The notes beneath the pieces are model-generated. The model did no database searches, was not told where the DNA came from, and saw only the letters and a program-made list of their open reading frames with translations. From assembly GCF_002879865.1 (NCBI RefSeq), contig NZ_PNXY01000025.1:47792-111791 (forward strand): a stretch of 64,000 nt of DNA, written 5' to 3'. The position numbers and the translations under genes are program-made. Position 1 is the first letter of the stretch, and each line of letters begins with the position of its first letter. Below are positions 18,421-27,890 of this stretch, one piece after another. The DNA comes from Paraburkholderia rhynchosiae (GTDB lineage: Bacteria; Pseudomonadota; Gammaproteobacteria; Burkholderiales; Burkholderiaceae).

Positions 18421-19827
18421 TCAGGCGGAAGCCGCCGGAGTGAGGACCTGCGAGGCGACATCATCCACGGCCGCGCGCGCGAGCTTTACGATTTCGTCGA
18501 CGTCGCTGCGCGTAGTCACGAGCGGCGGCGCGAAGCCGAGAATGTCGCCATGCGGCATTGCACGTGCGATCAAGCCGCGTTGTAAAGCAGCAGCCGACAC
18601 TCGCGGACCGACTTTCAGCGCCGGATCGAACGGACGGCGGCCGTCCTTGTCGGCCATGAATTCGAGCGCGGCCAGCATGCCCACGCCGCGCACTTCGCCC
18701 ACCAGCGGATGTGAATCGAATGCGGCATGCAGTTGTTCGAGCAGATAGGCGCCGGTCTGCGCCGCGTTCTGCGTGAGATTCTCGCGCTCAAGGATATCGA
18801 GGTTCGCGAGCGCCGCAGCCGCGCAGACCGGATGCCCCGAGTAGGTCCAACCGTGTCCCATTGCGCCCGTTTCCTGCGAAGCCTTGTCGATCACGTCCCA
18901 CACACCCTCGCTCACAATCACGCCGGACAACGGCGCATAGGCGCTCGTCAGCCCCTTGGCCACGGTGATGAGGTCCGGCGTGATGCCGTAGTGCTGCGCG
19001 CCCATCTTCGAACCGATCCGGCCGAAACCGCACACCACTTCATCGCAGATCAACAGGATGTCGTGCTTCTTCAGAACCTGCTGGATCGCAGCCCAATAAC
19101 CGGCCGGCGGCGGCAGGATGCCGCCCGTGCCCATCACCGGTTCGGCGATGAACGCGGCGACCGTGTCGGCGCCTTCGCGCGCGATCGTCTGTTCGAGTTC
19201 TTCGACGCAGTACGCGACGAACTGCGTTTCGTTCATGCCGGCTGGCGCATGCCTGTACCAGTGCGGGCACACGGTGTGTTTGACGCGCTCGATCGGCAAG
19301 TCGAAGAATTGATGAAAGCTCGGCAGGCCGGTCAGGCTGCCCGTGACGATGCCCGAGCCGTGATAGCCGCGCTGGCGCGAGATGATCTTCTTCTTGTTCG
19401 GCCGGCCCTTCACGTTGTTGTAGTACCAGACGAGCTTGATCTGCGTTTCGTTCGCGTCCGAGCCCGACATGCCGTAATACACTTTCTTCATGCCGTGCGG
19501 CGCCCAGTCGATGATTCGCGACGACAGTTCGATGATCGTGTCCGTCGAGTGGCCGACATACGTGTGGTAATACGCGAGTTTCTTCGCCTGCTCGTAGATC
19601 GCCTCGGCAACTTCCGTGCGGCCGTAGCCGATGTTCACGCAATAGAGGCCCGCGAACGCGTCGATAAACGACTTGCCCTCATGATCCTCGATGCGGATGC
19701 CCTTCGCGCCCGTCACGATACGGCCGGGCAGGGTGCCGCTCGCGTGATCATGAGCGTGCGTCGAAGGATGCATGAAATGCGCGCGGTCGGCGCTCAATAG
19801 TTGATCGAATGGTTCGAGTTGAGTCAT
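18421..19827 (-). CDS. doeD: Class III aminotransferase, L-2,4-diaminobutyrate transaminase of ectoine degradation
   Basis: A 468-residue PLP-dependent omega-aminotransferase. In ectoine breakdown DoeD converts L-2,4-diaminobutyrate to aspartate semialdehyde. The PLP lysine lies in TVAKGLTSAYAPL. Other conserved blocks are YGMSGSDANETQIKL, QRGYHGSG and ICDEVVCGFGRIG. It is the last gene of the eutB-eutC-doeA-B-X-C-D order, with a 33-bp gap after doeC and a GGAGC Shine-Dalgarno. Alone the family is ambiguous (beta-alanine, taurine or putrescine transaminases look alike), so the name rests on context. Confidence 0.88.
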   Translation of the reverse strand: MTQLEPFDQLLSADRAHFMHPSTHAHDHASGTLPGRIVTGAKGIRIEDHEGKSFIDAFAGLYCVNIGYGRTEVAEAIYEQAKKLAYYHTYVGHSTDTIIELSSRIIDWAPHGMKKVYYGMSGSDANETQIKLVWYYNNVKGRPNKKKIISRQRGYHGSGIVTGSLTGLPSFHQFFDLPIERVKHTVCPHWYRHAPAGMNETQFVAYCVEELEQTIAREGADTVAAFIAEPVMGTGGILPPPAGYWAAIQQVLKKHDILLICDEVVCGFGRIGSKMGAQHYGITPDLITVAKGLTSAYAPLSGVIVSEGVWDVIDKASQETGAMGHGWTYSGHPVCAAAALANLDILERENLTQNAAQTGAYLLEQLHAAFDSHPLVGEVRGVGMLAALEFMADKDGRRPFDPALKVGPRVSAAALQRGLIARAMPHGDILGFAPPLVTTRSDVDEIVKLARAAVDDVASQVLTPAASA

Positions 19828-19860
19828 GAAAAGCTCCTTCGTTGAATCGATGAATTGGGG

Positions 19861-21366
19861 TTATGCGGCGGCCGCAATGTTTCTAGCGGGACTGCTGCTC
19901 GTCACCGGCAAGCCGAGTTGGCCGAGGCAGAAATAGCGCGTCTCGACAAAAGGTTCGAAGCCTTCTGCGCCGCCTTCGCGGCCGAGGCCCGATGACTTGA
20001 TGCCGCCAAACGGAACCGGCGCACCGGTGAACTTCGCGCCGTTCACGGAAACCATCGCGAACTCGAGACGGCGGATCAGTTGGAACACCGTATTAAGGTC
20101 ACGCGCGCAGACATACGCAGCGAGACCGTACTCGGTGTCGTTCGCGCGCTCGATCGCTTCGTCGAGCGAATCAAATGGCGTGACGGCCGAAATCGGCGCG
20201 AAGTTTTCTTCGTCGTAAATGCGCATGCCGGGCGCGGCGTCGGCAACCACGGTCGGTTCGAAGAACCAGCCGCCGCGTTCATGCGCCGATCCGCCGACGG
20301 TGATGCGGGCACCCTTGGCTTGTGCATCCGCGACACGCTGCACGGTCGTGTCGAATGCGGCCTGATGCATCAACGGGCCGACGTCGACGTTTGCCTCAAA
20401 CGCGGAGCCCACCTTCAACCCACGGACCGCATCGCTGTATTGCGCGACGAACGCCTCATAAACCGGACGCGCGACGAAAATGCGATTCGCCGCGCAGCAG
20501 TCCTGCCCCGAAGTCTGGAACTTCGCGGCGACTGCAACACGCACGGCCTGATCGAGGTCGGCGTCTTCGGTCACGATGAACGGCGCATTGCCGCCCAGTT
20601 CCAGCGCCGTTTTCTTGATGCCGGCTTTGGCCACGGCCTGCATGACGAGCGCGCCGACACGAGTCGAACCCGTAAAGCTCACCGAGCGCACGCGTGCATC
20701 GCCCACCAGCGTTTGCATCGCCATTTGCGGCTCGCCGAGCACGACGTTGACCACGCCTGCGGGAAAGCCAGCTTCTTCCGCGAGTTGGGCGAGCGCGAGT
20801 GCCGAAAACGGCGTCTCGTGCGCGGGCTTCACCACGACCGTGCAACCGGCGGCGAGCGCAGCGGCCGCCTTGCGCGTGATCATCGCGCACGGGAAATTCC
20901 ACGGCGTGATCAACGCAGCCACGCCGACCGGTTCGATCACCGTACCCAGTTGCGCACCGTCGATGTGCGTGGGAATCGTGCGGCCATTCAAGCGCCGCAC
21001 TTCATGCGCGAACCATTCGACAAAGCTCGCGCCATACGCAATCTCACCGCGCGCTTCTGCAAGCGGCTTGCCCTGTTCGAGCGACAGGATCGCGGCCAGA
21101 TCATGCTGATGACGCAGGATCAGCTCGTGCCAACGCAGCAGCAACGCGGAGCGTTTCGCGACCGGCAACCAGCGCCATGCGGAAAACGCGCGCTGCGCGG
21201 CATCGACCGCTTCGGTGATCTGCGCGGCGTCGAGCATCGGCACATGTCCGAGCACCTGCTGATCTGCGGGATTGCGCACGGCGACACTTGCCGCACTCGC
21301 GCTGTGCACCCAGCGTCCGTCGACGTAGCACAGCGATTTGAACAGAACCGGATGACCCAGCAACAT
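19861..21366 (-). CDS. doeC: Aspartate-semialdehyde dehydrogenase of ectoine degradation (aldehyde dehydrogenase family)
   Basis: A 501-residue NAD(P)-dependent aldehyde dehydrogenase. Conserved sites are the N-terminal Rossmann block PWNFP, the general-base glutamate E256 (ALELGGN) and the nucleophile C290 (SGQDC). By sequence it resembles succinate-semialdehyde dehydrogenases (GabD). Beside doeA, doeB and doeD it fits DoeC, which oxidises aspartate semialdehyde to aspartate. The ATG at 21364-21366, with a perfect AGGAGGT ahead, is preferred over a longer frame. A 143-bp gap separates it from doeX, so it may have its own promoter. Confidence 0.88.
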   Translation of the reverse strand: MLLGHPVLFKSLCYVDGRWVHSASAASVAVRNPADQQVLGHVPMLDAAQITEAVDAAQRAFSAWRWLPVAKRSALLLRWHELILRHQHDLAAILSLEQGKPLAEARGEIAYGASFVEWFAHEVRRLNGRTIPTHIDGAQLGTVIEPVGVAALITPWNFPCAMITRKAAAALAAGCTVVVKPAHETPFSALALAQLAEEAGFPAGVVNVVLGEPQMAMQTLVGDARVRSVSFTGSTRVGALVMQAVAKAGIKKTALELGGNAPFIVTEDADLDQAVRVAVAAKFQTSGQDCCAANRIFVARPVYEAFVAQYSDAVRGLKVGSAFEANVDVGPLMHQAAFDTTVQRVADAQAKGARITVGGSAHERGGWFFEPTVVADAAPGMRIYDEENFAPISAVTPFDSLDEAIERANDTEYGLAAYVCARDLNTVFQLIRRLEFAMVSVNGAKFTGAPVPFGGIKSSGLGREGGAEGFEPFVETRYFCLGQLGLPVTSSSPARNIAAAA

Positions 21367-21509
21367 GACGACCTCCTGTGTGCGATGTATGTCTGTCACT
21401 GTACGTTCAGCGGGCTTGCGGTTTTTTCGGTTCGGATGCGCCGAAGCCGATGTTCTTTCCGTAATTTTCAGCGGTGCGTGGCGTTTTTTCGGCAGCGTCG
21501 ACGCGTGCT

Positions 21510-22001
21510 TCAAGCGTCGTCGCCGAGGGCTTCGTCAGTCCAGTCCGGCACACCTTCCGGCATGCTCTTCACGACCTTTGTGACGATGTACGTGAAGTAC
21601 TTTTCGATGCCCAGTTCGTCAGTGAGCAGTGAATCGATAAAGCGCTGATAGTGGTCGATGTCGCGCGACATCACGTGCATTACGTAGTCGACGCCGCCGC
21701 CCGTTGCATGGCACTGCACGACCTCGGGCGAAGCGGCAATGCGTTCCTCGAAGCGCCGCATGTCTTGCGCGGTGTGCCGCGCAAGCGTCACCTCCACCAC
21801 CACGCGCGCGCCCTTGAACGCGCGCAGCCAGTCGATGTCGGCGCGATAACCGCGAATCACGCCGCTTTCTTCGAGGCGCTTGACCCGCTCCCACGCCGGC
21901 GAGATCGACAGGTTGATTTCTTCCGCGAGACGCGACTTCGTGATGCGTCCGTCGCGCGCGAGAATGCGCAGAATCGCCAGATCGTAGCGGTCGAGCTTCA
22001 T
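21510..22001 (-). CDS. doeX: Lrp/AsnC-type regulator of the ectoine cluster
   Basis: A 163-residue protein. The N-terminal helix-turn-helix is visible in LDRYDLAILRILARDGRITKSRLAEEINLS, the C-terminal RAM ligand domain in VVVEVTLARHTAQ and GGVDYVMHVM. It lies inside the degradation operon, 5 bp after doeB, and a doeX gene in the same place is known in other ectoine degraders. It probably fine-tunes the operon in response to a pathway amino acid. The inducer is not deducible. Confidence 0.9.
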   Translation of the reverse strand: MKLDRYDLAILRILARDGRITKSRLAEEINLSISPAWERVKRLEESGVIRGYRADIDWLRAFKGARVVVEVTLARHTAQDMRRFEERIAASPEVVQCHATGGGVDYVMHVMSRDIDHYQRFIDSLLTDELGIEKYFTYIVTKVVKSMPEGVPDWTDEALGDDA

Positions 22002-22006
22002 CGCGC

Positions 22007-23053
22007 TCAGACGTTCACCGGTATGCCGCGTTCGACGACATGGGCCACCACGGCCACCGTATCGCCGATTCGCACGAGCCCCGGAAAATGCCGTGCCGCG
22101 AGCAGGCCGCCGCGGCGCGCGCGATATTCGACCGGCGTAACGCCAGTACGCGACGCGTCGTAGACCCGCGCGATCACCTCGCCGCTTTCGACCATCTCGC
22201 CGAGGTCCTTGCACAACTCCAGCAGTCCATCGTGTTCGCTGGTCGTGAAGCAGGTGCCGTCAGGCATGTCGAGAAGTGTTGTGGTGCGCGTGGCTTCGTT
22301 GCCCGGCTCATGGCTTACGTCATGGCTTGCCTCCCGCGTGAGAATGCCCGCGTGCTGCAAGAAGCCGCGCACGCCGCGGGAGGCCACTGCCACGCTTTGC
22401 GCCGTCGCCGAGCCACCGCCACCGAGTTCCGTCGACACGAACACTTTGCCCGCTTCCTCGGCCGCGCTATCGAACAGGCCGACGCTATCGAGTTCCAACA
22501 TCCGCATCGAATAAGGCGCGCCGAACGCTCGCATCGCCACTTCGCAGCGCGCCTGCTGACGCTCGTCCGGCAGCAGATGAATCGCGGCGAACGGAGCGAA
22601 GTTGAGCGTACGTCCGCCGGCATGCAGATCGAGCACATAATCGGCAAGCGGTAGCAGATAGCGCTGAAAATAATCGGCGATCTTCTCGGTTATCGTGCCG
22701 TCGGGCTTGCCGGGAAAACTGCGGTTCAGATTGCCGCGATCGATCGGCGACGTGCGGGTTCCCGCGCGAAACGCCGGAAAATTCATGAACGGTACGATGA
22801 TGACGCGGCCCTTCACGTCCGCGGCTTTCAGCGTTGCTGCGAGCTTCGACAGCGCGATCGGCCCTTCATATTCGTCGCCATGGTTGCCGCCGGTGAGCAG
22901 CGCGGTCGGCCCGTCGCCGTTGCGGATCACCGTGATCGGAATCATCTCGGCGCCCCATGCGGAGGCGTCGTGCGAATGCGGCAGTTTCAGAAAACCGTGT
23001 TGTTCGCCGTGGGCATCGAAATCCACGGTCGGCTGAATGGGTGATGCGCGCAT
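22007..23053 (-). CDS. doeB: N-acetyl-L-2,4-diaminobutyrate deacetylase
   Basis: A 348-residue succinylglutamate desuccinylase/aspartoacylase-type zinc hydrolase. It deacetylates N-alpha-acetyl-diaminobutyrate, the product of DoeA. Zinc motif blocks are GGNHGDEYEG (His/Glu) and YVLDLHAGG (His). The substrate arginines lie in GNLNRSFPGKPDG. The ATG at 23051-23053 follows AAGGAG, which overlaps the end of doeA. A longer frame upstream lies inside doeA and is rejected. Also named eutE in rhizobia. Confidence 0.92.
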   Translation of the reverse strand: MRASPIQPTVDFDAHGEQHGFLKLPHSHDASAWGAEMIPITVIRNGDGPTALLTGGNHGDEYEGPIALSKLAATLKAADVKGRVIIVPFMNFPAFRAGTRTSPIDRGNLNRSFPGKPDGTITEKIADYFQRYLLPLADYVLDLHAGGRTLNFAPFAAIHLLPDERQQARCEVAMRAFGAPYSMRMLELDSVGLFDSAAEEAGKVFVSTELGGGGSATAQSVAVASRGVRGFLQHAGILTREASHDVSHEPGNEATRTTTLLDMPDGTCFTTSEHDGLLELCKDLGEMVESGEVIARVYDASRTGVTPVEYRARRGGLLAARHFPGLVRIGDTVAVVAHVVERGIPVNV

Positions 23054-23058
23054 ATGCA

Positions 23059-24285
23059 CTACTCCTTCACGAACAGCTTGCGCGGTGTATTGCAGAACGT
23101 CTCCACACCGTTCTCCGTAATCAGGATGCTTTCGGTAATTTCGAGTCCCCAATCGTCGAGCCAGAGTCCCGGCATGAAGTGAAAAGTCATGCCGGGTTCG
23201 AGGACCGTCTTGTCCCCAGGGCGCAGGCTCATCGTGCGCTCGCCCCAATCCGGCGGATAGCTCGCGCCGATCGGATAGCCGCAACGGCTGTTCTTTTCAA
23301 TGCCGTATTTATGCAGCATCGCGAAGAATGCGTTGGCAATGTCCTCGCACGTGTTGCCCGGTTGGGCCGCCGCAAGACCCGCTTCGATGCCTTCGACCAC
23401 CGCGCGCTCGCCGTCGATGAAATGCTTCGGCGGCTTGCCGAGATACACGGTGCGCGACTGCGGACAGTGATAGCGCTTGAAGCAACCTGCGATTTCGAAG
23501 AACGTACCCGCCCCTTCGACAAACGGCGTGTCGTCCCAGGTGAGATGCGGCGCGGCGGCATCGGCGCCGGTCGGCAACAACGGCACGATAGCCGGATAGT
23601 CGCCGCCGTGGCCTTCCACGCCGCGAATGCCTGTCGAGTAGATCTCGGCTACGAGATCGTTCTTGCGCATGCCAGGTTCGATGCGCTCGACGATGTGCGC
23701 ATGCATCGCTTCGACAATGCGTGCCGCCACACGCATGTATTCGATCTCGCGCGGCGACTTCACCGCGCGTTGCCAGTTCACGAGGCTCGTCGCATCCTGC
23801 CATTTCGCTTTCGGCAGATGCTTGACAAGCGAACGATAAGCCGCCGCGCTGAAATAGTAGTTATCCATTTCCACGCCGATCTTCAACGCGCCCCAGCCGC
23901 GCGCCTCGATCACTTCACGCGCAAGATAGTCCATCGGATGATGCACGGCGGACTGCACGTAGTAATCTGGATAACCAACTATCTGATCGTGTTGCATGAA
24001 TACCGTGCGTTTCGCGCCATTCGCATCCTGGCCGCGGCCGAACCATACCGGCTCGCCGTCGAGCGCAAGCAGCACGCATTGATGTACATAGAATGACCAG
24101 CCGTCGTAGCCGGTCAGCCATGCCATGTTCGTTGGGTCGGACACGATCAGCAGTTCGATCCCGGCGGCCTGCATCGCCTTGCGCGTTTTGGCAATACGTG
24201 TGTCGTATTCCGCGCGTTCGAACGGCAATCGCACGGCCGGTGCCTGATCGTTCAGGTTGCGTTCCAGTTGTGTTGTCTCTGACAT
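23059..24285 (-). CDS. doeA: Ectoine hydrolase
   Basis: A 408-residue M24 (creatinase/prolidase-like) protein. It opens the ectoine ring to N-alpha-acetyl-L-2,4-diaminobutyrate. The creatinase-type N-domain (about 20-165) and the pita-bread C-domain are present, with blocks GVEGHGGDYPAIVPLLPTG, CFKRYHCPQSRT and GYPIGASYPPDWGE. These are the text of DoeA/EutD rather than of aminopeptidase P. The gap to eutC is 9 bp. Also called eutD. Confidence 0.93.
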   Translation of the reverse strand: MSETTQLERNLNDQAPAVRLPFERAEYDTRIAKTRKAMQAAGIELLIVSDPTNMAWLTGYDGWSFYVHQCVLLALDGEPVWFGRGQDANGAKRTVFMQHDQIVGYPDYYVQSAVHHPMDYLAREVIEARGWGALKIGVEMDNYYFSAAAYRSLVKHLPKAKWQDATSLVNWQRAVKSPREIEYMRVAARIVEAMHAHIVERIEPGMRKNDLVAEIYSTGIRGVEGHGGDYPAIVPLLPTGADAAAPHLTWDDTPFVEGAGTFFEIAGCFKRYHCPQSRTVYLGKPPKHFIDGERAVVEGIEAGLAAAQPGNTCEDIANAFFAMLHKYGIEKNSRCGYPIGASYPPDWGERTMSLRPGDKTVLEPGMTFHFMPGLWLDDWGLEITESILITENGVETFCNTPRKLFVKE

Positions 24286-24294
24286 CGTCCCCTC

Positions 24295-25296
24295 TCAGCG
24301 CTTCACATCGTTACGAAAAATCATTCCTGCGTTTGCGGCACGCGCCCGCTGCAATGCAAGCGCGGCGATCGCCGTGTCCTGAGCGCCCGTGCCGGTGAGA
24401 TCGCAGATCGTGACGTCGCTATCGGTCGAGCGGCCCACGGCCTTGCCCGCGATCACCTCGCCCAATTCGGCAATCGCGGCGTCGGCTTGTATCGCGCGAG
24501 CATTCAGCGCGTGATGCAGTTCGCCGAGCACGCGCGTCTGTTGCACGCGGTCGCAGATGTAGCGCGCGCCGGCCAGTGCGGCCGGCGCGATTTCGTTTTT
24601 GTGTTCGGCGTCCGAGCCCATTGCGGTGATATGCAAACCGGCGTGCAGATGTGCGGCTCCGACCAATGGCGTGCGGCTCGGCGTCGTGGTAATGGCCACG
24701 TCCGCTTCGGCGAGCGCGTGCCCGACATCGCGCGCGGCTTCGCAGCGCACGCCGAGTGTGGCGGTCGCTTCTTCGGCAAAGCGCTGCGCGTTGGCCGGGC
24801 TGCGGGCCCACACGCGAACATGTTCGACTCGGCGCACCAGCATCAACGCTTGCAGTTGCAGACGCGCCTGTTCGCCGGCGCCGAGCACCGCGACTTGCGG
24901 CGTATGCTGCCTGGCGAGCCAGCGCGCCGCGACCGCGCCGGCGGCTGCCGTGCGTACCGCTGTCAGATAGCCGTTATCGAGCAGTACCGCTTCGGTCAAA
25001 CCGGTCTTTGCCGACAGCACCAGCATCAAACCGTTCAGGCTCGGCAAACCGAGCGCGGGATTGTTGAAGAAGCCGGGACTGACCTTGATCGCAAAGCTGT
25101 CAAAGCGCGGCAGATACGCAGTCTTTACGTCGACCTCGCCGTTCTGCGCGGGCAAATCGAGGCGCAGGATCGGCGGCATCGCGACATCTTCGGTTGCCAG
25201 CGCGAGGAAAGCCGCTTCGACCTGATCGATTACCGCGAGGTCGAGCGGCACGAGTTCGCGAAGCTGCGCTTCGCCGAGCAATGTGATGGACGTCAT
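24295..25296 (-). CDS. eutC: Ornithine cyclodeaminase/mu-crystallin family protein of hydroxyectoine use
   Basis: A 333-residue protein with the NAD(P)-binding signature VAVLGAGEQARLQLQAL and the family block SPGFFNNPALGLPSLNG. EutC is thought to act with EutA and EutB in converting 5-hydroxyectoine to ectoine. The eutB stop and the eutC start overlap by 4 bp (25293-25296). The usual eutA partner is not next to it. Confidence 0.88.
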   Translation of the reverse strand: MTSITLLGEAQLRELVPLDLAVIDQVEAAFLALATEDVAMPPILRLDLPAQNGEVDVKTAYLPRFDSFAIKVSPGFFNNPALGLPSLNGLMLVLSAKTGLTEAVLLDNGYLTAVRTAAAGAVAARWLARQHTPQVAVLGAGEQARLQLQALMLVRRVEHVRVWARSPANAQRFAEEATATLGVRCEAARDVGHALAEADVAITTTPSRTPLVGAAHLHAGLHITAMGSDAEHKNEIAPAALAGARYICDRVQQTRVLGELHHALNARAIQADAAIAELGEVIAGKAVGRSTDSDVTICDLTGTGAQDTAIAALALQRARAANAGMIFRNDVKR

Positions 25297-26297
25297 GGCG
25301 TTTGATAGGAATGGGATTGCGCGGGCATCGCACTAACGATGCGCCGATGCAGATTGATGTCGATGTTCGAGCCCGTCACGATGAGCACCAGCGGGCCGCG
25401 TTGGACACGCGAGTCGCGCAGCCTGCCGTCCAGCAGCGCCGCGATGCCGACTGCCGCCGCGCCCTCCACGACGAGCCGCTCCTGCTCGTAGGCATGCACG
25501 ATGCCGCGTGCAATCGAGGCCTCGTCGAGCAGCACGGTGTGGTCGATAAAATCGCGTGTGAGCTGATACGTGTAGCGGTTTTCGAGTCCAATGCCGCCGC
25601 CGAGCGAATCGGCCAGCGTTTCGACTTCATCGACAAGCACAGGCCGCCCAGCCGCGAGGCTCGCATGCATCGCGGCGCCGCGCGCCATCGTCACGCCGCT
25701 CATGCGGATCGCGCTATCCGTGCTTTTGGCGGCGAATGCAACGCCGGCGAACAGACCGCCACCGGATAACGGCACGACAATATGCGCGACGTCCGGCAAC
25801 GCTTCGACGATTTCAAGTCCGATGGTCGCCTGGCCCGCGATCACGTTGAGATCGTCAAAGGGCGGCACATAAGCAAAGCTCTCTTCGCGCACGAGCCGCA
25901 ACGCTTCGTGCTCGGCGTCGTCCTGACTCTTACCGGCAATGCGCACGTGGGCGCCAAGCGCGCGCACCGCCTCGACCTTGTTCTCCGGTACGAGCGCCGA
26001 CATGCAGACCGTCGCTTCGATACCGAGCGCGCGCGCCGCGTGCGCCACCGCACGGCCATGATTTCCCGTGGATGCGGTCACGACCTTGCGACAGCCCTGC
26101 TCGGCAAGTTGAGCGAGTGCGTTGGACGCGCCGCGCAGCTTGAAGCTGCCTGTCGGCTGCACGGTTTCGAGCTTGAGAAAGACCGGCATACCGGCGATTG
26201 CCGACAGGCTCGGCGATTCGATGAGCGGCGTACGGTACACGCGCCCCTCGATACGACGACGCGCGCGGTAGACATCGGCCAGCGACAGAACGGACAT
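25293..26297 (-). CDS. eutB: Threonine dehydratase-like PLP enzyme of hydroxyectoine use
   Basis: A 334-residue fold-type II PLP enzyme. The PLP lysine is in PTGSFKLRGA and the phosphate-binding loop in VPLSGGGLFAG. STGNHGRAVA is the substrate loop. In ectoine clusters EutB is proposed to remove the hydroxyl of 5-hydroxyectoine together with EutA and EutC. It is the first gene of the degradation operon, and a candidate EnuR operator lies 127-142 bp ahead of its ATG. A simple catabolic threonine/serine dehydratase would look alike, so context decides. Confidence 0.88.
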   Translation of the reverse strand: MSVLSLADVYRARRRIEGRVYRTPLIESPSLSAIAGMPVFLKLETVQPTGSFKLRGASNALAQLAEQGCRKVVTASTGNHGRAVAHAARALGIEATVCMSALVPENKVEAVRALGAHVRIAGKSQDDAEHEALRLVREESFAYVPPFDDLNVIAGQATIGLEIVEALPDVAHIVVPLSGGGLFAGVAFAAKSTDSAIRMSGVTMARGAAMHASLAAGRPVLVDEVETLADSLGGGIGLENRYTYQLTRDFIDHTVLLDEASIARGIVHAYEQERLVVEGAAAVGIAALLDGRLRDSRVQRGPLVLIVTGSNIDINLHRRIVSAMPAQSHSYQTP

Positions 26298-26423
26298 GAA
26301 CGGCCCTGCACGAAAGGGTTCAATTCGATGCCGTCACTGCTGCGCGATGACTGAAGCGTCATGCCGGCTGTGGCCGCATCGTTTTCAATGCAGCCCAGTC
26401 TAATGTTCTAAAAAACGATTTCT

Positions 26424-26439
26424 ATTGTCCTAGTTCATT
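26424..26439. promoter_or_regulatory. Candidate EnuR operator upstream of eutB
   Basis: ATTGTCCTAGTTCATT lies in the 174-bp gap between enuR and eutB. It matches the site at 28017-28032 at 13 of 16 bases, including ten in a row. The pattern approximates ATTG-N8-CAAT. Binding by EnuR is inferred from its repeat before both transcription units of the regulon. Confidence 0.6.
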
Positions 26440-26471
26440 TCGGGCGACGTTCTTGAAGACGCTGACGCAAG

Positions 26472-27890
26472 TCACGTGAAATCGTGCACCTGCGGATATT
26501 GTTCGAACACTTCGCGCATCGTCTCCAACGCGGCCTTATACGTTTCGTCGCTCACTTCAGCACCTACGCAGACACGCACTGCGTTTGGCCGATCCGCGCC
26601 GCGCACCAGAAACGGATCGGCGGAAGTCACGGCGATGTCGCGATTGCGCAGTTCCCTGACTAGCCGTTCCGCCTGCCAGTGCTCGGGCACGCGCAACCAC
26701 GCGGACAAGGCTTGCGGATGGGCGCCGAGCACATAGCCGCCGAGCGTTTGCTGCAATAGCGCCTGGCGCCGCCCCAAACGTTCGCGCTGTATCTGCACCA
26801 GTCGCTCCGCGGTGCCGTCGACGATCCAGCGTGTCGCCACTTCCGCCATCGGCGACGTGGCCATCCAGCTACTCACGCGCAGCACGCTTTCGGCGCGCAG
26901 CGCGAGCCGCCGCGGCGTGGTCAGATAGCCGATGCGCAAGCCGGTCAGCACCGACTTCGTCATGCTCGTGCAGTAGAACGACAACTCGGGAATCAGGCTC
27001 GCAATCGGGGTCGCGGCCTTGGCGGGCAACGGGCCGTACACGTCGTCCTCGATGATGTACACGCCGTAGCGCTCCGCGATTCGCGCAATCGCGCGGCGCC
27101 GTGAATCGGGCATCATCGCGACAGTGGGGTTGTTCAGCGTGGGCGTGCAGACGAGCGCGCTGATCCGCTCGCTGTCGCACATCTCCTCGAAGTGTTCGGG
27201 GTGAATACCGTATTCGTCGATCTCCAGGCCCTTCAGCGTAAAGCCGAGCACATTGGCCGAGCCGATCACGCCGTGATCGGTCAGGCTTTCGCACAGCACG
27301 GTGTCGCCAGGACCCACGAGCGAGGCCAGCGCGAGGAAGATGCCGTGCGCGGCGCCATTGGTCACCAGCAGCGTATCCGCGGAAGCCGGCATGCCCAACG
27401 AAGCAAGCCACGCGACGCCCGCCTGCCGATGATGCTCGAAGCCCGCAATCGGACGGAACGCGCGAATCCACGGCTGATCGTCGAGTGTGGAAAGCGTCGC
27501 GCACACCTTGCGCCACATCGCGTCGTGCTCCGCCGTGTGGATGATCCGCGCAATCGAAAAGTCGACCACCGAGCGCTCGGCCGTGTCGAGCATATAGTTG
27601 GACATGGTCTCCGTGACGCGCGCCGCCACGAAGCTGCCGCGTCCCACCTCGCAGCGAATCAGCCCTTGCCGCTCCAGCTCCTTGTAAGCATTGGTCACGG
27701 TCTGCACGCTGATCGCCAGTTCGGCGGCGACATCGCGTTGCGGCGGCAGCCGCGCGCCCGCGGGCAGCGAGGCGCTCTCGATATCGCCCGCAATGGCCTT
27801 CACCAGCCGTTTGTATTTCGACTCCACGCCATGCACCGCGCGCACTGCATCACGCCACTGCTCAATCACCGCCGCCCTCCACCGTTCCAC
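26472..27890 (-). CDS. enuR: MocR/GntR-type PLP-dependent repressor of ectoine use
   Basis: A 472-residue chimera. A GntR winged helix (about 25-92; LPPQRDVAAELAISVQTVTNAYKELERQG) is joined to a fold-type I aminotransferase domain (about 110-465). The PLP lysine is K312 in YCTSMTKSVLTGLR and the aspartate that contacts the pyridine is in YIIEDDVYG. EnuR represses ectoine genes until an ectoine breakdown product reacts with its PLP. It lies between the degradation and uptake units and diverges from ehuB. The N-terminal start, a TTG or GTG-like codon near 27890, is not firm. Confidence 0.9.
   Translation of the reverse strand: MERWRAAVIEQWRDAVRAVHGVESKYKRLVKAIAGDIESASLPAGARLPPQRDVAAELAISVQTVTNAYKELERQGLIRCEVGRGSFVAARVTETMSNYMLDTAERSVVDFSIARIIHTAEHDAMWRKVCATLSTLDDQPWIRAFRPIAGFEHHRQAGVAWLASLGMPASADTLLVTNGAAHGIFLALASLVGPGDTVLCESLTDHGVIGSANVLGFTLKGLEIDEYGIHPEHFEEMCDSERISALVCTPTLNNPTVAMMPDSRRRAIARIAERYGVYIIEDDVYGPLPAKAATPIASLIPELSFYCTSMTKSVLTGLRIGYLTTPRRLALRAESVLRVSSWMATSPMAEVATRWIVDGTAERLVQIQRERLGRRQALLQQTLGGYVLGAHPQALSAWLRVPEHWQAERLVRELRNRDIAVTSADPFLVRGADRPNAVRVCVGAEVSDETYKAALETMREVFEQYPQVHDFT

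Noticed and set aside
20080..21648. 522-codon frame opposite doeC and doeX
   Set aside because: Covers two real genes in antisense; His/Arg-rich, no signal or motif.
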